The notes under the pieces were generated by a model, which made no database searches, had not been told where the DNA came from, and saw nothing but the letters and a program-made list of their open reading frames with translations. Made by a program: the position numbers and the translations under genes. From Sulfuriferula sp047300855 (GTDB taxonomy: Bacteria > Pseudomonadota > Gammaproteobacteria > Burkholderiales > Sulfuriferulaceae): a stretch of 64,000 nucleotides of DNA. The stretch lies in contig NZ_CP170197.1 in the NCBI RefSeq assembly GCF_047300855.1, positions 2,728,001 through 2,792,000 on the forward strand, given 5' to 3'. Position 1 is the first letter of the stretch, and each line of letters starts with the position of its first letter. Shown here one piece after another: positions 33,580 through 42,387 of the stretch.

Positions 33580-34217
33580 ATTGGTTAAAGAAAAATCTGC
33601 CGCTGATATTTGATCGGATACATAACGTGCAAACCCTGGAAATTCCGATTTTCACGCTGAATACGGTGCTCTATCCCGACAGCCTGTTGCCGCTGAAAAT
33701 CTTTGAGCAGCGCTACATGGACATGGCCAAAACCTGCATGAAAGACCATCTGCCATTTGGTGTGTGCCTGATTCAGGCCGGTGAAGAAGTCGGTGAGCCG
33801 GCGACCCCCCATGCCGTCGGCACGCTGGCGCGCATCACCCACTGGGATATGCCGCAGTTGGGGATATTGCAGATTACCGCACGCGGCGAACAGCGTTTTC
33901 TGATCGAAGACAGCAGGGTCGGTGCGAATGGCCTGATCAGCGCTCAAGTCAGCATATTGCCCCAGGAAACCGCCCAGTCGATACCGGCTGAATATGCTGC
34001 CTGCCAGGATGTGTTGCGGCACATCATCGAGGAACTGGGCGAATCACACTTTACCCCGTTGCAAATGGATAATGCCGCCTGGGTCGGTTATCGGCTGGCG
34101 GAGGCCCTGCCGATCAAGCCCTCCGCCAGGCAGGATTTGCTGGAAATGAATGACAGCACGACGCGCCTGAAAATTTTGCTGGAATTTCTCAAACGCCAGG
34201 GATTGGCGGGACGATAA
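33576..34217 (+). CDS. LON substrate-binding domain protein
   Basis: A protein of up to 213 residues consisting of only the N-terminal domain of Lon protease. It begins with the typical motif EIPIFTLNTVLYPDSLLPLKIFEQRY and lacks ATPase and protease parts. Stand-alone proteins of this type are widespread and of unclear function. Two starts are possible: TTG 33576 overlapping the ubiX stop, with AAGGG 9 nt upstream, or GTG 33627, which fits the family N-terminus better but has a weaker RBS. A strong hairpin follows 13 nt after the stop. Confidence 0.85.
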   Translation: MNWLKKNLPLIFDRIHNVQTLEIPIFTLNTVLYPDSLLPLKIFEQRYMDMAKTCMKDHLPFGVCLIQAGEEVGEPATPHAVGTLARITHWDMPQLGILQITARGEQRFLIEDSRVGANGLISAQVSILPQETAQSIPAEYAACQDVLRHIIEELGESHFTPLQMDNAAWVGYRLAEALPIKPSARQDLLEMNDSTTRLKILLEFLKRQGLAGR

Positions 34218-34230
34218 GTGCCCGGAAATT

Positions 34231-34261
34231 CCGAAACCGGCCCGCTACGGGCCGGTTTCGG
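34231..34261. terminator. Perfect 14-bp hairpin, probable bidirectional terminator
   Basis: CCGAAACCGGCCCG and its exact complement flank a 3-nt loop CTA. It lies between two convergent genes (LON-domain gene and dsrE-like gene). The flanking tracts are only moderately T-rich on the plus side, so termination is likely rather than certain. Confidence 0.8.
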
Positions 34262-34283
34262 TTTCGGTTTCGCAATAAACGGA

Positions 34284-34808
34284 CTATTTTTTCAGTTGCG
34301 GCTGGTCGATGTAACGAACGTCTTTGGTGGAGAGCGGAAGCGGATTGATGTATTTGTACCCGCGACCTTCCCAGTAGGCGATTTCTGGAAATCCGGCCGG
34401 CACCACGGTAATGAAACCGTGCATGTCCTCAGCATTGAAGCCGGCAGCATGCATGGCGTTATTGCACATCTTGAACTCCACCCCGTCTTTCGCCAGTTCC
34501 GCCATCTTGTCCACAATGCCCTGGTATTTCTGGTAATTTTCCTTCGCAAACGCGCGCAACTCGGGGCCGTGGGTCACCACCACCACCTTGCCATGCGTGA
34601 CCTTCTGGGTATTCTTGATATAGTTGTAAAGCAGATTCAGCTTCTGCGGGTCATCGTAGTTGACGTCGAACACCGTGTCGGTGACCGGCATCGCGTGCAT
34701 GTCTACCTTGGCAGTACCGTAAGGTGCAAACTCTTCAGCAAAAACCTGTTGCCCAGGCACCAGGACAAATGTTGCGGCGACAGCCAAGCCGATCAGTCTG
34801 ATTTTCAT
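34284..34808 (-). CDS. Periplasmic DsrE-family protein
   Basis: A 174-residue exported protein. The signal peptide (MKIRLIGLAVAATFVLVPGQQ) is cut around residue 24. The mature domain is a DsrE/DsrF-like fold: THGKVVVVTHGPELRAF, then the conserved Cys115 in FKMCNNAM. Cytoplasmic DsrE proteins transfer sulfur; the secreted group is common in sulfur- and iron-oxidising bacteria and its substrate is unknown. GAAGGAG precedes the ATG. It lies downstream of a cytochrome c gene on the same strand, 197 nt away; that gap shows no other feature. Confidence 0.8.
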   Translation of the reverse strand: MKIRLIGLAVAATFVLVPGQQVFAEEFAPYGTAKVDMHAMPVTDTVFDVNYDDPQKLNLLYNYIKNTQKVTHGKVVVVTHGPELRAFAKENYQKYQGIVDKMAELAKDGVEFKMCNNAMHAAGFNAEDMHGFITVVPAGFPEIAYWEGRGYKYINPLPLSTKDVRYIDQPQLKK

Positions 34809-35005
34809 TATTTATGACTCCTTCTCCGTTATGGGTGCGCCACTTGCATCGACCCGGCCGCGCACTATTGCCGGGCTTCCAACTTTATACTGAATCTTGA
34901 GAGGCATAGCACCTCCCGGATCACTTTTGCAATATCCAAAAATCCAGGTCGGGGCAGGAATGATCATTCGTCCTGGTTCAGTCGAAAAACCGATCCTTGC
35001 GGGCA

Positions 35006-35506
35006 CTACGGCTTGGGTGGCGCTACCGGCGTCTGGCTCAGCACCCACTTGACCATGGTCTTGATATCGGTGTCGGACAGTTGCGGATGGGGCGGCATCG
35101 GTATGCCACCCGTATAGGCAGTCCATTGCCCGGCGCTGCCGTTCTTGATGGCGGCAGCAAGTTTATCTGCAGCATTCGCGTCATCCTTGAAGCGGTAGGC
35201 AACCCATGCATACGCCGGCCCCACCAGCTTGGCATCAACCTTGTGGCAGGAGAAACAATCACTTTTTTTCATCAACGATTCTGCACTGGAGACACTGGCC
35301 GGGACTGATTCGGGGGGTGTCGCAGCCGGGGTTGAGGGTGGTGCTGGCGTAGGTGCAACCTCCGGAGCGGGCGGGGTCACTGCTGCCTGGGGTGCTGGCG
35401 TCACTTCCGGGGCAGGAGTTGGTTCTTTTTTTCCGCACCCGCCGAGCAAGCCCGCCATCGTTAAACCAAGTCCAATCGCTGCAGTAGCGGAATTCATCCT
35501 GATCAT
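35006..35506 (-). CDS. Lipoprotein class I cytochrome c
   Basis: A 166-residue outer-surface or periplasmic lipoprotein. The signal peptide ends with lipobox LGGC, lipidated Cys24. A 45-residue Pro/Ala/Glu-rich linker lets the haem domain reach away from the membrane. Haem c is attached at CFSCH (Cys84, Cys87, His88) and the likely distal ligand is Met137 in PMPPHP. The ATG at 35506 has a strong AGGAGGG. It is probably an electron carrier to an oxidase; the partner is not evident. Confidence 0.9.
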   Translation of the reverse strand: MIRMNSATAAIGLGLTMAGLLGGCGKKEPTPAPEVTPAPQAAVTPPAPEVAPTPAPPSTPAATPPESVPASVSSAESLMKKSDCFSCHKVDAKLVGPAYAWVAYRFKDDANAADKLAAAIKNGSAGQWTAYTGGIPMPPHPQLSDTDIKTMVKWVLSQTPVAPPKP

Positions 35507-35604
35507 GCGTCTACCCTCCTGATTTATATTGACCCGTCATGGAAACATGCAGGTTCGGTATAGCATATCAGTACAAACTCACCAAGCGCAGAACGCGCAT
35601 GACT

Positions 35605-36597
35605 TTACTGCAGGCTTTCCGCCTTGCGGTCGCGGTTCAGCAAATCGTCGACGACGGCGCGCGGCGCCACACCTTCGTAGAGCACCCGGCATACCGCATG
35701 GGTAATGGGCATGTCGACACCCAGCTTGGTGGCCAGCTTGTCCACTTCGCGCGCGGTGGTAACACCTTCCGCAATGTGGCCGAGGGCCCGCAAGATGGCT
35801 TCCAGGCTCTCGCCAGCGGCCAGGCGCAAGCCAAGCTGACGATTGCGCGACAGGTCGCCGGTACAGGTCAGGATCAGATCGCCCATGCCGGTGAGTCCCA
35901 TGAAGGTTTCCATTCGGCCGCCCAACGCCAGACCGAGGCGGCTGATTTCAGCCACACCACGGGTAATCAACGCGGCGCGGGCGTTATGTCCGAAATGCAA
36001 TCCATCGGAAATGCCGGCGGCGATGGCGATGACATTCTTCAATGCGCCGCCCAGTTCGACGCCGATCACGTCATTGCTGGTATACACGCGCAGACGACCG
36101 CCGTGCAACGCAGCGGCCGCTTCCCGCAATGCTGACGTATCGCTTGTTGCCAGGGTGAGCGCAGTAGGCAAACCGGCGGCGACTTCCTGGGCAAAACTGG
36201 GGCCGGATAATACGCCCCGCGCCACCTCATCGGGCAGCTCTTCCTGCGCGACCTGGTGCGGCAGTTTCATGGTGCCCGCTTCAAAGCCTTTGCATACCCA
36301 GACCAGCGGCGCGCGCTGATCAAGTGCCGACAATTGCTTCAGCACACTGCGAAATGCACCGCTGGGCGTGGCGACCAGCACCAGCTCCGCGTGCGCCAAC
36401 GCAGCGGGCAGATCGTCTTTGAGACCAAGCTGATCCGGTAACGTCACGCCGGGCAGGTAGCGCGGATTGCTGCGTGTCGCATTCATGCTGGCGATCTGAT
36501 CGGCATCGCGTGCCCACAGCGTGACTGCATGACGGGAAGCCAGCACCACCGCCAGCGCGGTACCCCAGGCACCGGCGCCGAGGACGGTGATGTTCAT
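35605..36597 (-). CDS. gpsA: Glycerol-3-phosphate dehydrogenase [NAD(P)+]
   Basis: A 330-residue cytoplasmic enzyme that reduces dihydroxyacetone phosphate to sn-glycerol-3-phosphate for phospholipid synthesis. The Rossmann motif VLGAGAWGTALA is at the N-terminus, and the catalytic Lys lies in GALKNVIAIAAG. ATG 36597 overlaps the stop of the SH3 gene (ATGA); an in-frame start three codons earlier is less likely. It is coupled to the secB-SH3 genes, a common neighbourhood in proteobacteria. Confidence 0.95.
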   Translation of the reverse strand: MNITVLGAGAWGTALAVVLASRHAVTLWARDADQIASMNATRSNPRYLPGVTLPDQLGLKDDLPAALAHAELVLVATPSGAFRSVLKQLSALDQRAPLVWVCKGFEAGTMKLPHQVAQEELPDEVARGVLSGPSFAQEVAAGLPTALTLATSDTSALREAAAALHGGRLRVYTSNDVIGVELGGALKNVIAIAAGISDGLHFGHNARAALITRGVAEISRLGLALGGRMETFMGLTGMGDLILTCTGDLSRNRQLGLRLAAGESLEAILRALGHIAEGVTTAREVDKLATKLGVDMPITHAVCRVLYEGVAPRAVVDDLLNRDRKAESLQ

Positions 36598-37040
36598 ACG
36601 CCCCACACCTGGCTGAGTTTGATGTAACCGCTGCTATTGTTGGGCAGCAGCACCCGCACCCAGCCATTGGGCAGGGTTTCCTGCCATTCCAGCATGACGC
36701 CTTTTTCGGCCCGTGCGGTAATGGGCGCACCATCCTCCGCAGCGCTGCGTATTTCGGCCTGCGCCGCTTTCACCACCAGCATATGTTTGCTGGTAGCAGC
36801 TACCTTGCCGGCCTCTATCCAGGCCAGCGCGCCGCTGCTGTCGCGCACTTTCAGCCAGTTGTCCACGTTCACGACCACTTCCACCGGATAGCCGCGGCCG
36901 ACGACAAACAGTTTCTTGGCCATGCTGGAAGGGGCATCGTACAAAATCGCTGCCGGCACAGAAACCGAACGATAATCGAGCGCCTGCGCGGGCAGCGCAA
37001 ACAGCGCAGACAGGGCTAATATCAGGCTCAGTCGTTTCAT
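36594..37040 (-). CDS. Exported SH3-domain protein
   Basis: A 148-residue protein with a signal peptide (residues 1-20, PAQA-L) and two SH3-like repeats (residues ~24-75 and ~90-148), the second ending in NSSGYIKLSQVWGV. Bacterial SH3b domains bind peptidoglycan or protein partners in the periplasm. The start chosen is ATG 37040, because upstream sequence in the frame enters secB and would hide the signal peptide. It lies 1 nt after the secB stop and overlaps gpsA. The function is otherwise unknown. Confidence 0.8.
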   Translation of the reverse strand: MKRLSLILALSALFALPAQALDYRSVSVPAAILYDAPSSMAKKLFVVGRGYPVEVVVNVDNWLKVRDSSGALAWIEAGKVAATSKHMLVVKAAQAEIRSAAEDGAPITARAEKGVMLEWQETLPNGWVRVLLPNNSSGYIKLSQVWGV

Positions 37041-37041
37041 A

Positions 37042-37497
37042 TCAGTTAAGCGGCGTGCCCGGGGCCGGAGCCTGCTGTTGCTGCATATAGATGGCTTCAA
37101 AATTGACCGGATTGAGAATAACGGGAGGGAATCCGGCACGGCTCACTACATCGGAGATGGTCTCGCGCAAATACGGGAACACGATATTCGGGCAGCCTAT
37201 GCCCAGCACTGCATCCATCTGATCGGCGGGCACGTTTTCGATGCGAAAAATTCCTGCCTGGGCAGCCTCTACCAGGAACATGACCTTCTCGCCAAGCTTG
37301 GCGGTAATGGTGGCGGTGAGCACGACTTCGAACACGCCCTCCCCCACGTTGCTGTTCTGGGTGGCAAGCTGCACATCGATCTGCGGCGCTTCACGCTCGA
37401 GAAAAATTTGCGGTGCATTGGGCACCTCCACCGACATGTCCTTGACGTAGAGTTTTTCGATCCCGAAAACGGGTTGCTGCTGGTCTTGCTCGCTCAT
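37042..37497 (-). CDS. secB: Protein-export chaperone SecB
   Basis: A 151-residue cytosolic chaperone that keeps precursors unfolded and delivers them to SecA. The family landmarks are FGIEKLYVKDMSVEVPNAP near residue 11 and CPNIVFPYLRETISDVVSRAGFPPVILNPVNF. The length is typical and AGGGA lies upstream of the ATG. It is the first gene of a minus-strand operon with the SH3 gene and gpsA. Divergent from the ABC transporter gene across 163 nt. Confidence 0.97.
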   Translation of the reverse strand: MSEQDQQQPVFGIEKLYVKDMSVEVPNAPQIFLEREAPQIDVQLATQNSNVGEGVFEVVLTATITAKLGEKVMFLVEAAQAGIFRIENVPADQMDAVLGIGCPNIVFPYLRETISDVVSRAGFPPVILNPVNFEAIYMQQQQAPAPGTPLN

Positions 37498-37660
37498 TTG
37501 GATTCCCTGATGTTCAAAAAGCCGATTTTAACCCGCTCTGGCTGCATTTGTGTGACCGGTTTACAGGCAACATGTTCGATAGCAGTTGAATCTTTACCGC
37601 AGCGCTGTTGTCTGCTGCTTCGGCAGCCATAAGAACGTCTCGACGCTAAGGAACAAAAAT

Positions 37661-39445
37661 ATGGATTGGAACCACGAACTCCTCGACAGTATCGTCTGGC
37701 TCGGCAAGGCGTTTGCCATCAGCATGCTGGGCATGACCGCAAGCGTTGCGCTGCTCGGTACCTTCACGGTCTGGGGGCGTCAATTCCGCCGTCTCACCTG
37801 GGCGTTTTTCAGCCCGAAACGCAGCTTGTTGCCGCTCGCCGGCCTGATGCTGATCGTGCTGATGACGCTGTTTTCCGTGCGCATGAACGTGCTGTTTTCG
37901 TTCTGGTACAACGGGTTTTATACCGCCATGCAGAAACTCGATGCCAAGGCGTTCTGGTTCATGCTGCTGGTGTTCGCGGTACTGGCGGCGGTGCATGTGA
38001 CGCGCACGCTGTTCAACTTTTATCTGCGCCAGGCATTCCTGATTCACTGGCGCGCGTGGCTGACCGACAATCTGGTCGACCGCTGGCTGGCGCATCAAGG
38101 CTACCATCGCAGCCAATATGTGCCCAATGCCCCCGACAACCCGGACCAGCGTATCCAGCAGGACGTGGAGAGCTTCGTCAGCGGCTCGCTCAACCTGTCG
38201 ATGGGGCTGCTCGACGCGGTGGTCTCGCTGTTTGCGTTCACTGTCATTCTGTGGGGGCTGTCAGGAGCCCTGGCGTTGTTTGGGGTGGAGATTCCTCGCG
38301 CCATGGTTTTTCTGGTCTATCTCTATGTGATTGTGGCCACGGTGTTTGCGGTATGGATCGGGCGCCCGCTGATCCGTCTCAGCTTTCTCAGCGAACAACT
38401 TAACGCCAACTTCCGCTATGCATTGATCCGTCTGCGTGAATACGGCGAGAGCATCGCATTTTTTCGCGGTGAAACCGTGGAGCGCGGCAATCTGCTAACG
38501 CGCTTTGCCAGCGTGATCCAGAATATGTGGGCGATCGTTTATCGCTCGCTCAAATTCCAGGGCTTCAACCTCGCCATCAGCCAGGCTGCTGTGGTGTTTC
38601 CGTTCATCGTGCAGGCACCCCGCCTGCTGGCAGGCAAGATCACCCTGGGCGACATGATGCAGACGGCTCAGGCTTTCGGTCAGGTGCAGGATGCCCTGTC
38701 CTTCCTGCGCAGCTCATACGACGAATTCGCCGGTTACCGTGCCGTACTCATTCGTCTCACCGGCTTTCTCGACAGCATGGATGCCGCCGCCCTGCTCCCT
38801 TCCGCACACATCGTACCCAGCCAGCACAGCGTTACCATTGAAGCACTCACCGTACGCACCCCTGCACAGGTTGCACTGGTGGAAAACCTCAATCTCAGCC
38901 TGACTGCCAATACTGCGCTGCTGATACGCGGCCGCTCCGGCATCGGCAAAACCACTCTGTTACGTGCGGTCGCCGGTCTGTGGCCTTATGTGGACGGCAG
39001 CGTGACGCGCCCGGTGGAACAACAGGCGCTGTTCCTGCCGCAAAAACCCTACCTGCCGCTCGGCACCTTGCGCGGTGCTCTGTATTACCCGGCAATCCCT
39101 CTGATGAGCGATCAGGCCGCCCATGTGCTGCAGCAATGTCATCTCGGCCACCTTGCCAGCCGGCTCGACGAAACGGCCGACTGGGGCAGTATCCTGTCGC
39201 TGGGCGAACAGCAACGCCTGGCTATCGGCCGCGCACTGTTGAGCCAGCCGCAGGTGGTGTTCCTGGACGAAGCCAGCTCTGCCATGGACGAAGGTCTGGA
39301 GCACGCCATGTACCGACTCCTGCGTCAGGTGCTGCCCAAATCCATTCTGGTCAGCGTAGGACACCGCAGTAGTTTGCTGGAATTTCACACCCAGGAATTG
39401 ACGCTGCTGGGCGACGGAAAATGGCAGTTGAGTGCTTTGGTGTAG
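37661..39445 (+). CDS. SbmA/BacA-like ABC transporter, fused permease-ATPase (YddA type)
   Basis: A 594-residue half-transporter. Six membrane helices span about residues 15-340 with the SbmA/BacA-family pattern (RWRAWLTDNLVDRWL-like segment and NPDQRIQQDVESF). The ATPase follows: Walker A GRSGIGKTT, signature LSLGEQQRLAIGRAL and Walker B VVFLDEASSAMD. Relatives import peptides or vitamin B12 or export unknown solutes. ATG 37661 has AAGGAAC at proper distance, while an upstream in-frame ATG (37586) lacks one. It stands alone. Confidence 0.88.
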   Translation: MDWNHELLDSIVWLGKAFAISMLGMTASVALLGTFTVWGRQFRRLTWAFFSPKRSLLPLAGLMLIVLMTLFSVRMNVLFSFWYNGFYTAMQKLDAKAFWFMLLVFAVLAAVHVTRTLFNFYLRQAFLIHWRAWLTDNLVDRWLAHQGYHRSQYVPNAPDNPDQRIQQDVESFVSGSLNLSMGLLDAVVSLFAFTVILWGLSGALALFGVEIPRAMVFLVYLYVIVATVFAVWIGRPLIRLSFLSEQLNANFRYALIRLREYGESIAFFRGETVERGNLLTRFASVIQNMWAIVYRSLKFQGFNLAISQAAVVFPFIVQAPRLLAGKITLGDMMQTAQAFGQVQDALSFLRSSYDEFAGYRAVLIRLTGFLDSMDAAALLPSAHIVPSQHSVTIEALTVRTPAQVALVENLNLSLTANTALLIRGRSGIGKTTLLRAVAGLWPYVDGSVTRPVEQQALFLPQKPYLPLGTLRGALYYPAIPLMSDQAAHVLQQCHLGHLASRLDETADWGSILSLGEQQRLAIGRALLSQPQVVFLDEASSAMDEGLEHAMYRLLRQVLPKSILVSVGHRSSLLEFHTQELTLLGDGKWQLSALV

Positions 39446-39517
39446 CGAATTACAAGCTGGCGATAGCGCGATGGCCAGGTGGTGGGGGTCAGCGCGCAAA
39501 TCGCTTATCATTAGCCG

Positions 39518-40576
39518 ATGGAAAAATGCCGCACGCCACACCCGCCATCCCGGCCAGAGCCCGCCGCCGCCCCCACCCTGGAGGCCAAGGTCGCGTTCCT
39601 GGGACGGCCGGGCGCTTACCCTGAAGCGCCATCCCGGGTGGAAGCGGTGGAGACTCACATGTCCTGGGTCTTCCTCACCGATGCCCATGCTTACAAGCTG
39701 AAGAAGCCGGTGCGTTACGACTACCTGGACTTCAGCACCGTCGAGGCGCGCCGCCTGGACTGCGAGCAGGAGGTGCGGCTCAACCGCCGTCTGGCTGCCG
39801 ATGTCTATCTGGGCGTGATCCCGCTGGTACTCGGTGCGGAGGGCCGCTTGAGCGTCGGCGGGCTGGGGGAGGCGGTGGACTGGCTGGTGCAGATGCGACG
39901 CTTACCGGCGCAACGCATGCTCGATCATCTGATCCGGAGCGGGGCAGTCAAACCAGCGGAAATCAACCTGCTGGCTCGCCGGCTCGCCCTCTTCTATGCC
40001 GCAGCGGCGACTGATGCCATCACGCCTGAGGCGTATCGACAGCACCTGGCCAAGCGCATCAAGGCTAATCTGCGGGAGCTCACCAGCGCGGAATTCGGAC
40101 TGGACAAAGACGTGCCGGAGCGCCTCGCCCGCTTCCAACTCGGCTTCCTGGAAACCCACGCCGGGCTGTTCGATAGCCGCGTGCGCCAGGGCCGCATCGT
40201 CGAGGGCCACGGCGATCTCAGACCGGAGCACGTGTGCCTGCTGCCCGAACCGGTCGTCATCGACTGCCTGGAGTTCAACCGCGAATACCGCATCCTCGAT
40301 CCGGCGGACGAGCTGGGCTATCTGGCCCTGGAGTGCGAGCGGCTGCACGCTCCGGAAGTGGGCCGTTGGCTGCTGGAAAGATATACCGAAGCGAGTGGCG
40401 ACGTCCCGCCCGCCGCCCTGCTCCATTTCTATCAAAGCTGGCGGGCGGTCTTGCGTGCCACGCTCGCCATCTGGCACCTGCGCGATGACGGGCGCCATCC
40501 CCACAAGAAATGGGTGGAAACCACCATGGAATACCTGGAACTGGCGCAGCGGCATGCGGCTGCGGCAGCAAGCTGA
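39518..40576 (+). CDS. Aminoglycoside phosphotransferase-like kinase (COG2187-type)
   Basis: A 352-residue protein with a protein-kinase-like fold. The N-terminal part has the family block THMSWVFLTDAHAYKLKKPV, where the Lys is the presumed ATP-binding lysine. The catalytic loop is VEGHGDLRPEHVCL and the metal-binding Asp is in VVIDCLEFN. Full-length relatives carry a second P-loop domain; here it is absent. The substrate is unknown. It is not closely spaced with the neighbouring minus-strand prs gene, which ends 4 nt away (convergent). No strong RBS is seen at this ATG. Confidence 0.75.
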   Translation: MEKCRTPHPPSRPEPAAAPTLEAKVAFLGRPGAYPEAPSRVEAVETHMSWVFLTDAHAYKLKKPVRYDYLDFSTVEARRLDCEQEVRLNRRLAADVYLGVIPLVLGAEGRLSVGGLGEAVDWLVQMRRLPAQRMLDHLIRSGAVKPAEINLLARRLALFYAAAATDAITPEAYRQHLAKRIKANLRELTSAEFGLDKDVPERLARFQLGFLETHAGLFDSRVRQGRIVEGHGDLRPEHVCLLPEPVVIDCLEFNREYRILDPADELGYLALECERLHAPEVGRWLLERYTEASGDVPPAALLHFYQSWRAVLRATLAIWHLRDDGRHPHKKWVETTMEYLELAQRHAAAAAS

Positions 40577-40579
40577 CGC

Positions 40580-41569
40580 TTAGGCACCTGCCAGCAGTTC
40601 GACCAGCGAACCCCCGCTGTGCAGGCGCCGGATGGCCTCGGCGAACAGGGGGGCGGACGCCAGCACCTCCACCCGGCTGTCCAGCAGCGCCGGCGGCAGC
40701 CGGAAAGGCAGGATGGTGTCGGTGACCAGTACCTTGTCCAGCGCCGGGTCGGCCAGCACCTGGCCCGCCGCGCCGACGAACACGCCGTGGCTGGCTGCGG
40801 CGTACACCCGGTTCGCCCCCAGCGCCTTGCAGGCGGCAGCTGCCCGCGCCAGCGTGGTGCCGGTGCTGATCAGGTCGTCAATGATGATGGCCGTCCTGCC
40901 GCCCACGTCACCCACGACCGCTGCGCCGGAAACCACGCCTTCGCTGCGGCTCTTCTCCATGAAGGCGGCGGTGACGGGCCGGCCGAGCGCACGGGCCAGG
41001 GCCTGACGGAAGGCTTCCGCCCGCTTCACCCCGCCCACGTCCGGCGAAACCACCACAACAGCTTCGTCCTGCAGCCGTGCCGCGAACCAGGCCACGAACA
41101 GCCCGCTGGCTTCCAGGTGTTCGGCCGGGATGCGGAAGGCGTTCTGGTAGGCGGCGAGATTGTGCACGTCCAGGGTCAGCACCCGGTCCGTGCCCAGCGC
41201 TTCGAACAGCTGGGCCACATAGCGGCTGCTGACCGGGTCGCGCGACTTGCTCCTGCGGTCCTTGCGGGCATAGGCCAGATAGGGGCAGACGGCGGTGACC
41301 CGGGCTGCGGAAGCGTCCTTCAGCGCGCCGATGAAGAACAGCAGGCGCACCAGCTTGTCGTTGGCGCTCATACCCGGCTCGCCGTAGAGCGACTGGATCA
41401 CATATACATCCTTGCCGCGCACGTTTTCCAGCGGCCTGGCCTTGTGTTCGCCGTCCTCGAACTCGCGTTCCTGATGCGCGCAAAGCGCTATCCCCAGGGC
41501 CTTGCCCACCCGCTCGCCGTATGGGCGGCTGGTATCAAGGGCGAACAGGCAAAGATCATCCAGAGTCAT
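40580..41569 (-). CDS. prs: Ribose-phosphate pyrophosphokinase family protein
   Basis: A 329-residue PRPP synthetase homologue. The PRPP-binding loop IIIDDLISTGTT and the segment VVVVSPDVGGVKRAEAF are in place, as is the ATP-side pattern RKDRRSKSRDPVSSRY. It is divergent from the housekeeping form (the N-terminus LFALDTSRPYGERVG is not the usual one). It may be a second, specialised Prs; the main prs gene, usually beside ispE, is not here. GGAGAC precedes the ATG. It would supply PRPP for nucleotide or salvage reactions. Confidence 0.85.
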   Translation of the reverse strand: MTLDDLCLFALDTSRPYGERVGKALGIALCAHQEREFEDGEHKARPLENVRGKDVYVIQSLYGEPGMSANDKLVRLLFFIGALKDASAARVTAVCPYLAYARKDRRSKSRDPVSSRYVAQLFEALGTDRVLTLDVHNLAAYQNAFRIPAEHLEASGLFVAWFAARLQDEAVVVVSPDVGGVKRAEAFRQALARALGRPVTAAFMEKSRSEGVVSGAAVVGDVGGRTAIIIDDLISTGTTLARAAAACKALGANRVYAAASHGVFVGAAGQVLADPALDKVLVTDTILPFRLPPALLDSRVEVLASAPLFAEAIRRLHSGGSLVELLAGA

Positions 41570-41662
41570 CGAATTGTCTCCTCGCTTTTCGCGGGTGATG
41601 GCGTAATTTTCATAATGTGCCAGACTGAATCATAGAGTATGTCCATACGAAAGGCGCGAACC

Positions 41663-41833
41663 ATGGAACCCAAGGAATGTTTTTTCCAGGAACAGTTCGG
41701 CCACTGCTGGCTGGAGGACAGCCAGTGGCTGTTCCAGGCGCTGGACGTGCGCGAACAGCCGCTGGGCGAACCCGTCAAGGTCGAACTGGAAGAGTTGCTG
41801 TTCCATCATGATGAAGACGAAGAACTGCATTAG
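41663..41833 (+). CDS. Small acidic protein, 56 aa
   Basis: A 56-residue acidic protein with an aromatic-rich middle (two Trp, four Phe) and a C-terminal stretch of His, Asp and Glu (HHDEDEELH) that could bind metal. No family recognised. ATG 41663 is preferred over ATG 41639 because AAGG precedes it. It is followed 46 nt later by the CBS-domain gene on the same strand and may be co-transcribed. Confidence 0.5.
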   Translation: MEPKECFFQEQFGHCWLEDSQWLFQALDVREQPLGEPVKVELEELLFHHDEDEELH

Positions 41834-41879
41834 GGTACGTTGCGCCGCATAAACTCTCATTGAAGGAAGGGAAATCGTC

Positions 41880-42329
41880 ATGGCTATCGGAGAAATCTGC
41901 AACCGCGAGGTCATCGTCGTAGCGCCAGAAACCACGATCGGCGAAGCGGCCCGGCTCATGCGCCAGCACCACGTCGGTGACGTGATCGTGGTCACCGAAG
42001 AGGGGGGCCGCCGCAAACCGGCCGGCATCGTGACCGACCGTGATGTGGTGGTGGAAGTGGTCGCCACCGGGCTTGATCCTGCCGCGCTCACCGTGGGCGA
42101 CATCATGGTGCCCGATCTGGCGACCATCCCGGAAAAAACCGGCGTGTTCGAGGCCATTCGCTACATGCGCGACCAGGGAGTACGCCGCATGCCGGTGGTG
42201 GGCGAGGATGGCAGCCTGGTCGGCATTCTGGCGCTGGACGACCTGCTCGAATTGCTGGCGGAGGAGCTGGGGGCGCTCTCCCGCCTGGTGGCGCGTGAGC
42301 AGGGCAAGGAAGCCAGGAACCGGCGCTGA
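41880..42329 (+). CDS. Two-CBS-domain protein
   Basis: A 149-residue protein made only of a CBS pair (residues ~5-65 and ~72-130), with the usual GIVTDRD and GILALDDLLELL elements. CBS pairs bind adenine nucleotides and act as energy sensors, normally on a partner protein. GGAAGGG lies before the ATG. The close minus-strand PRPP synthetase and kinase-like genes suggest a nucleotide-linked function, but that is only context. Confidence 0.85.
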   Translation: MAIGEICNREVIVVAPETTIGEAARLMRQHHVGDVIVVTEEGGRRKPAGIVTDRDVVVEVVATGLDPAALTVGDIMVPDLATIPEKTGVFEAIRYMRDQGVRRMPVVGEDGSLVGILALDDLLELLAEELGALSRLVAREQGKEARNRR

Positions 42330-42387
42330 TCGTCAAAATAGCGGCAATGTTGGCATGCTTGACCGGCGTATTGCCCCACCTGGGGTG

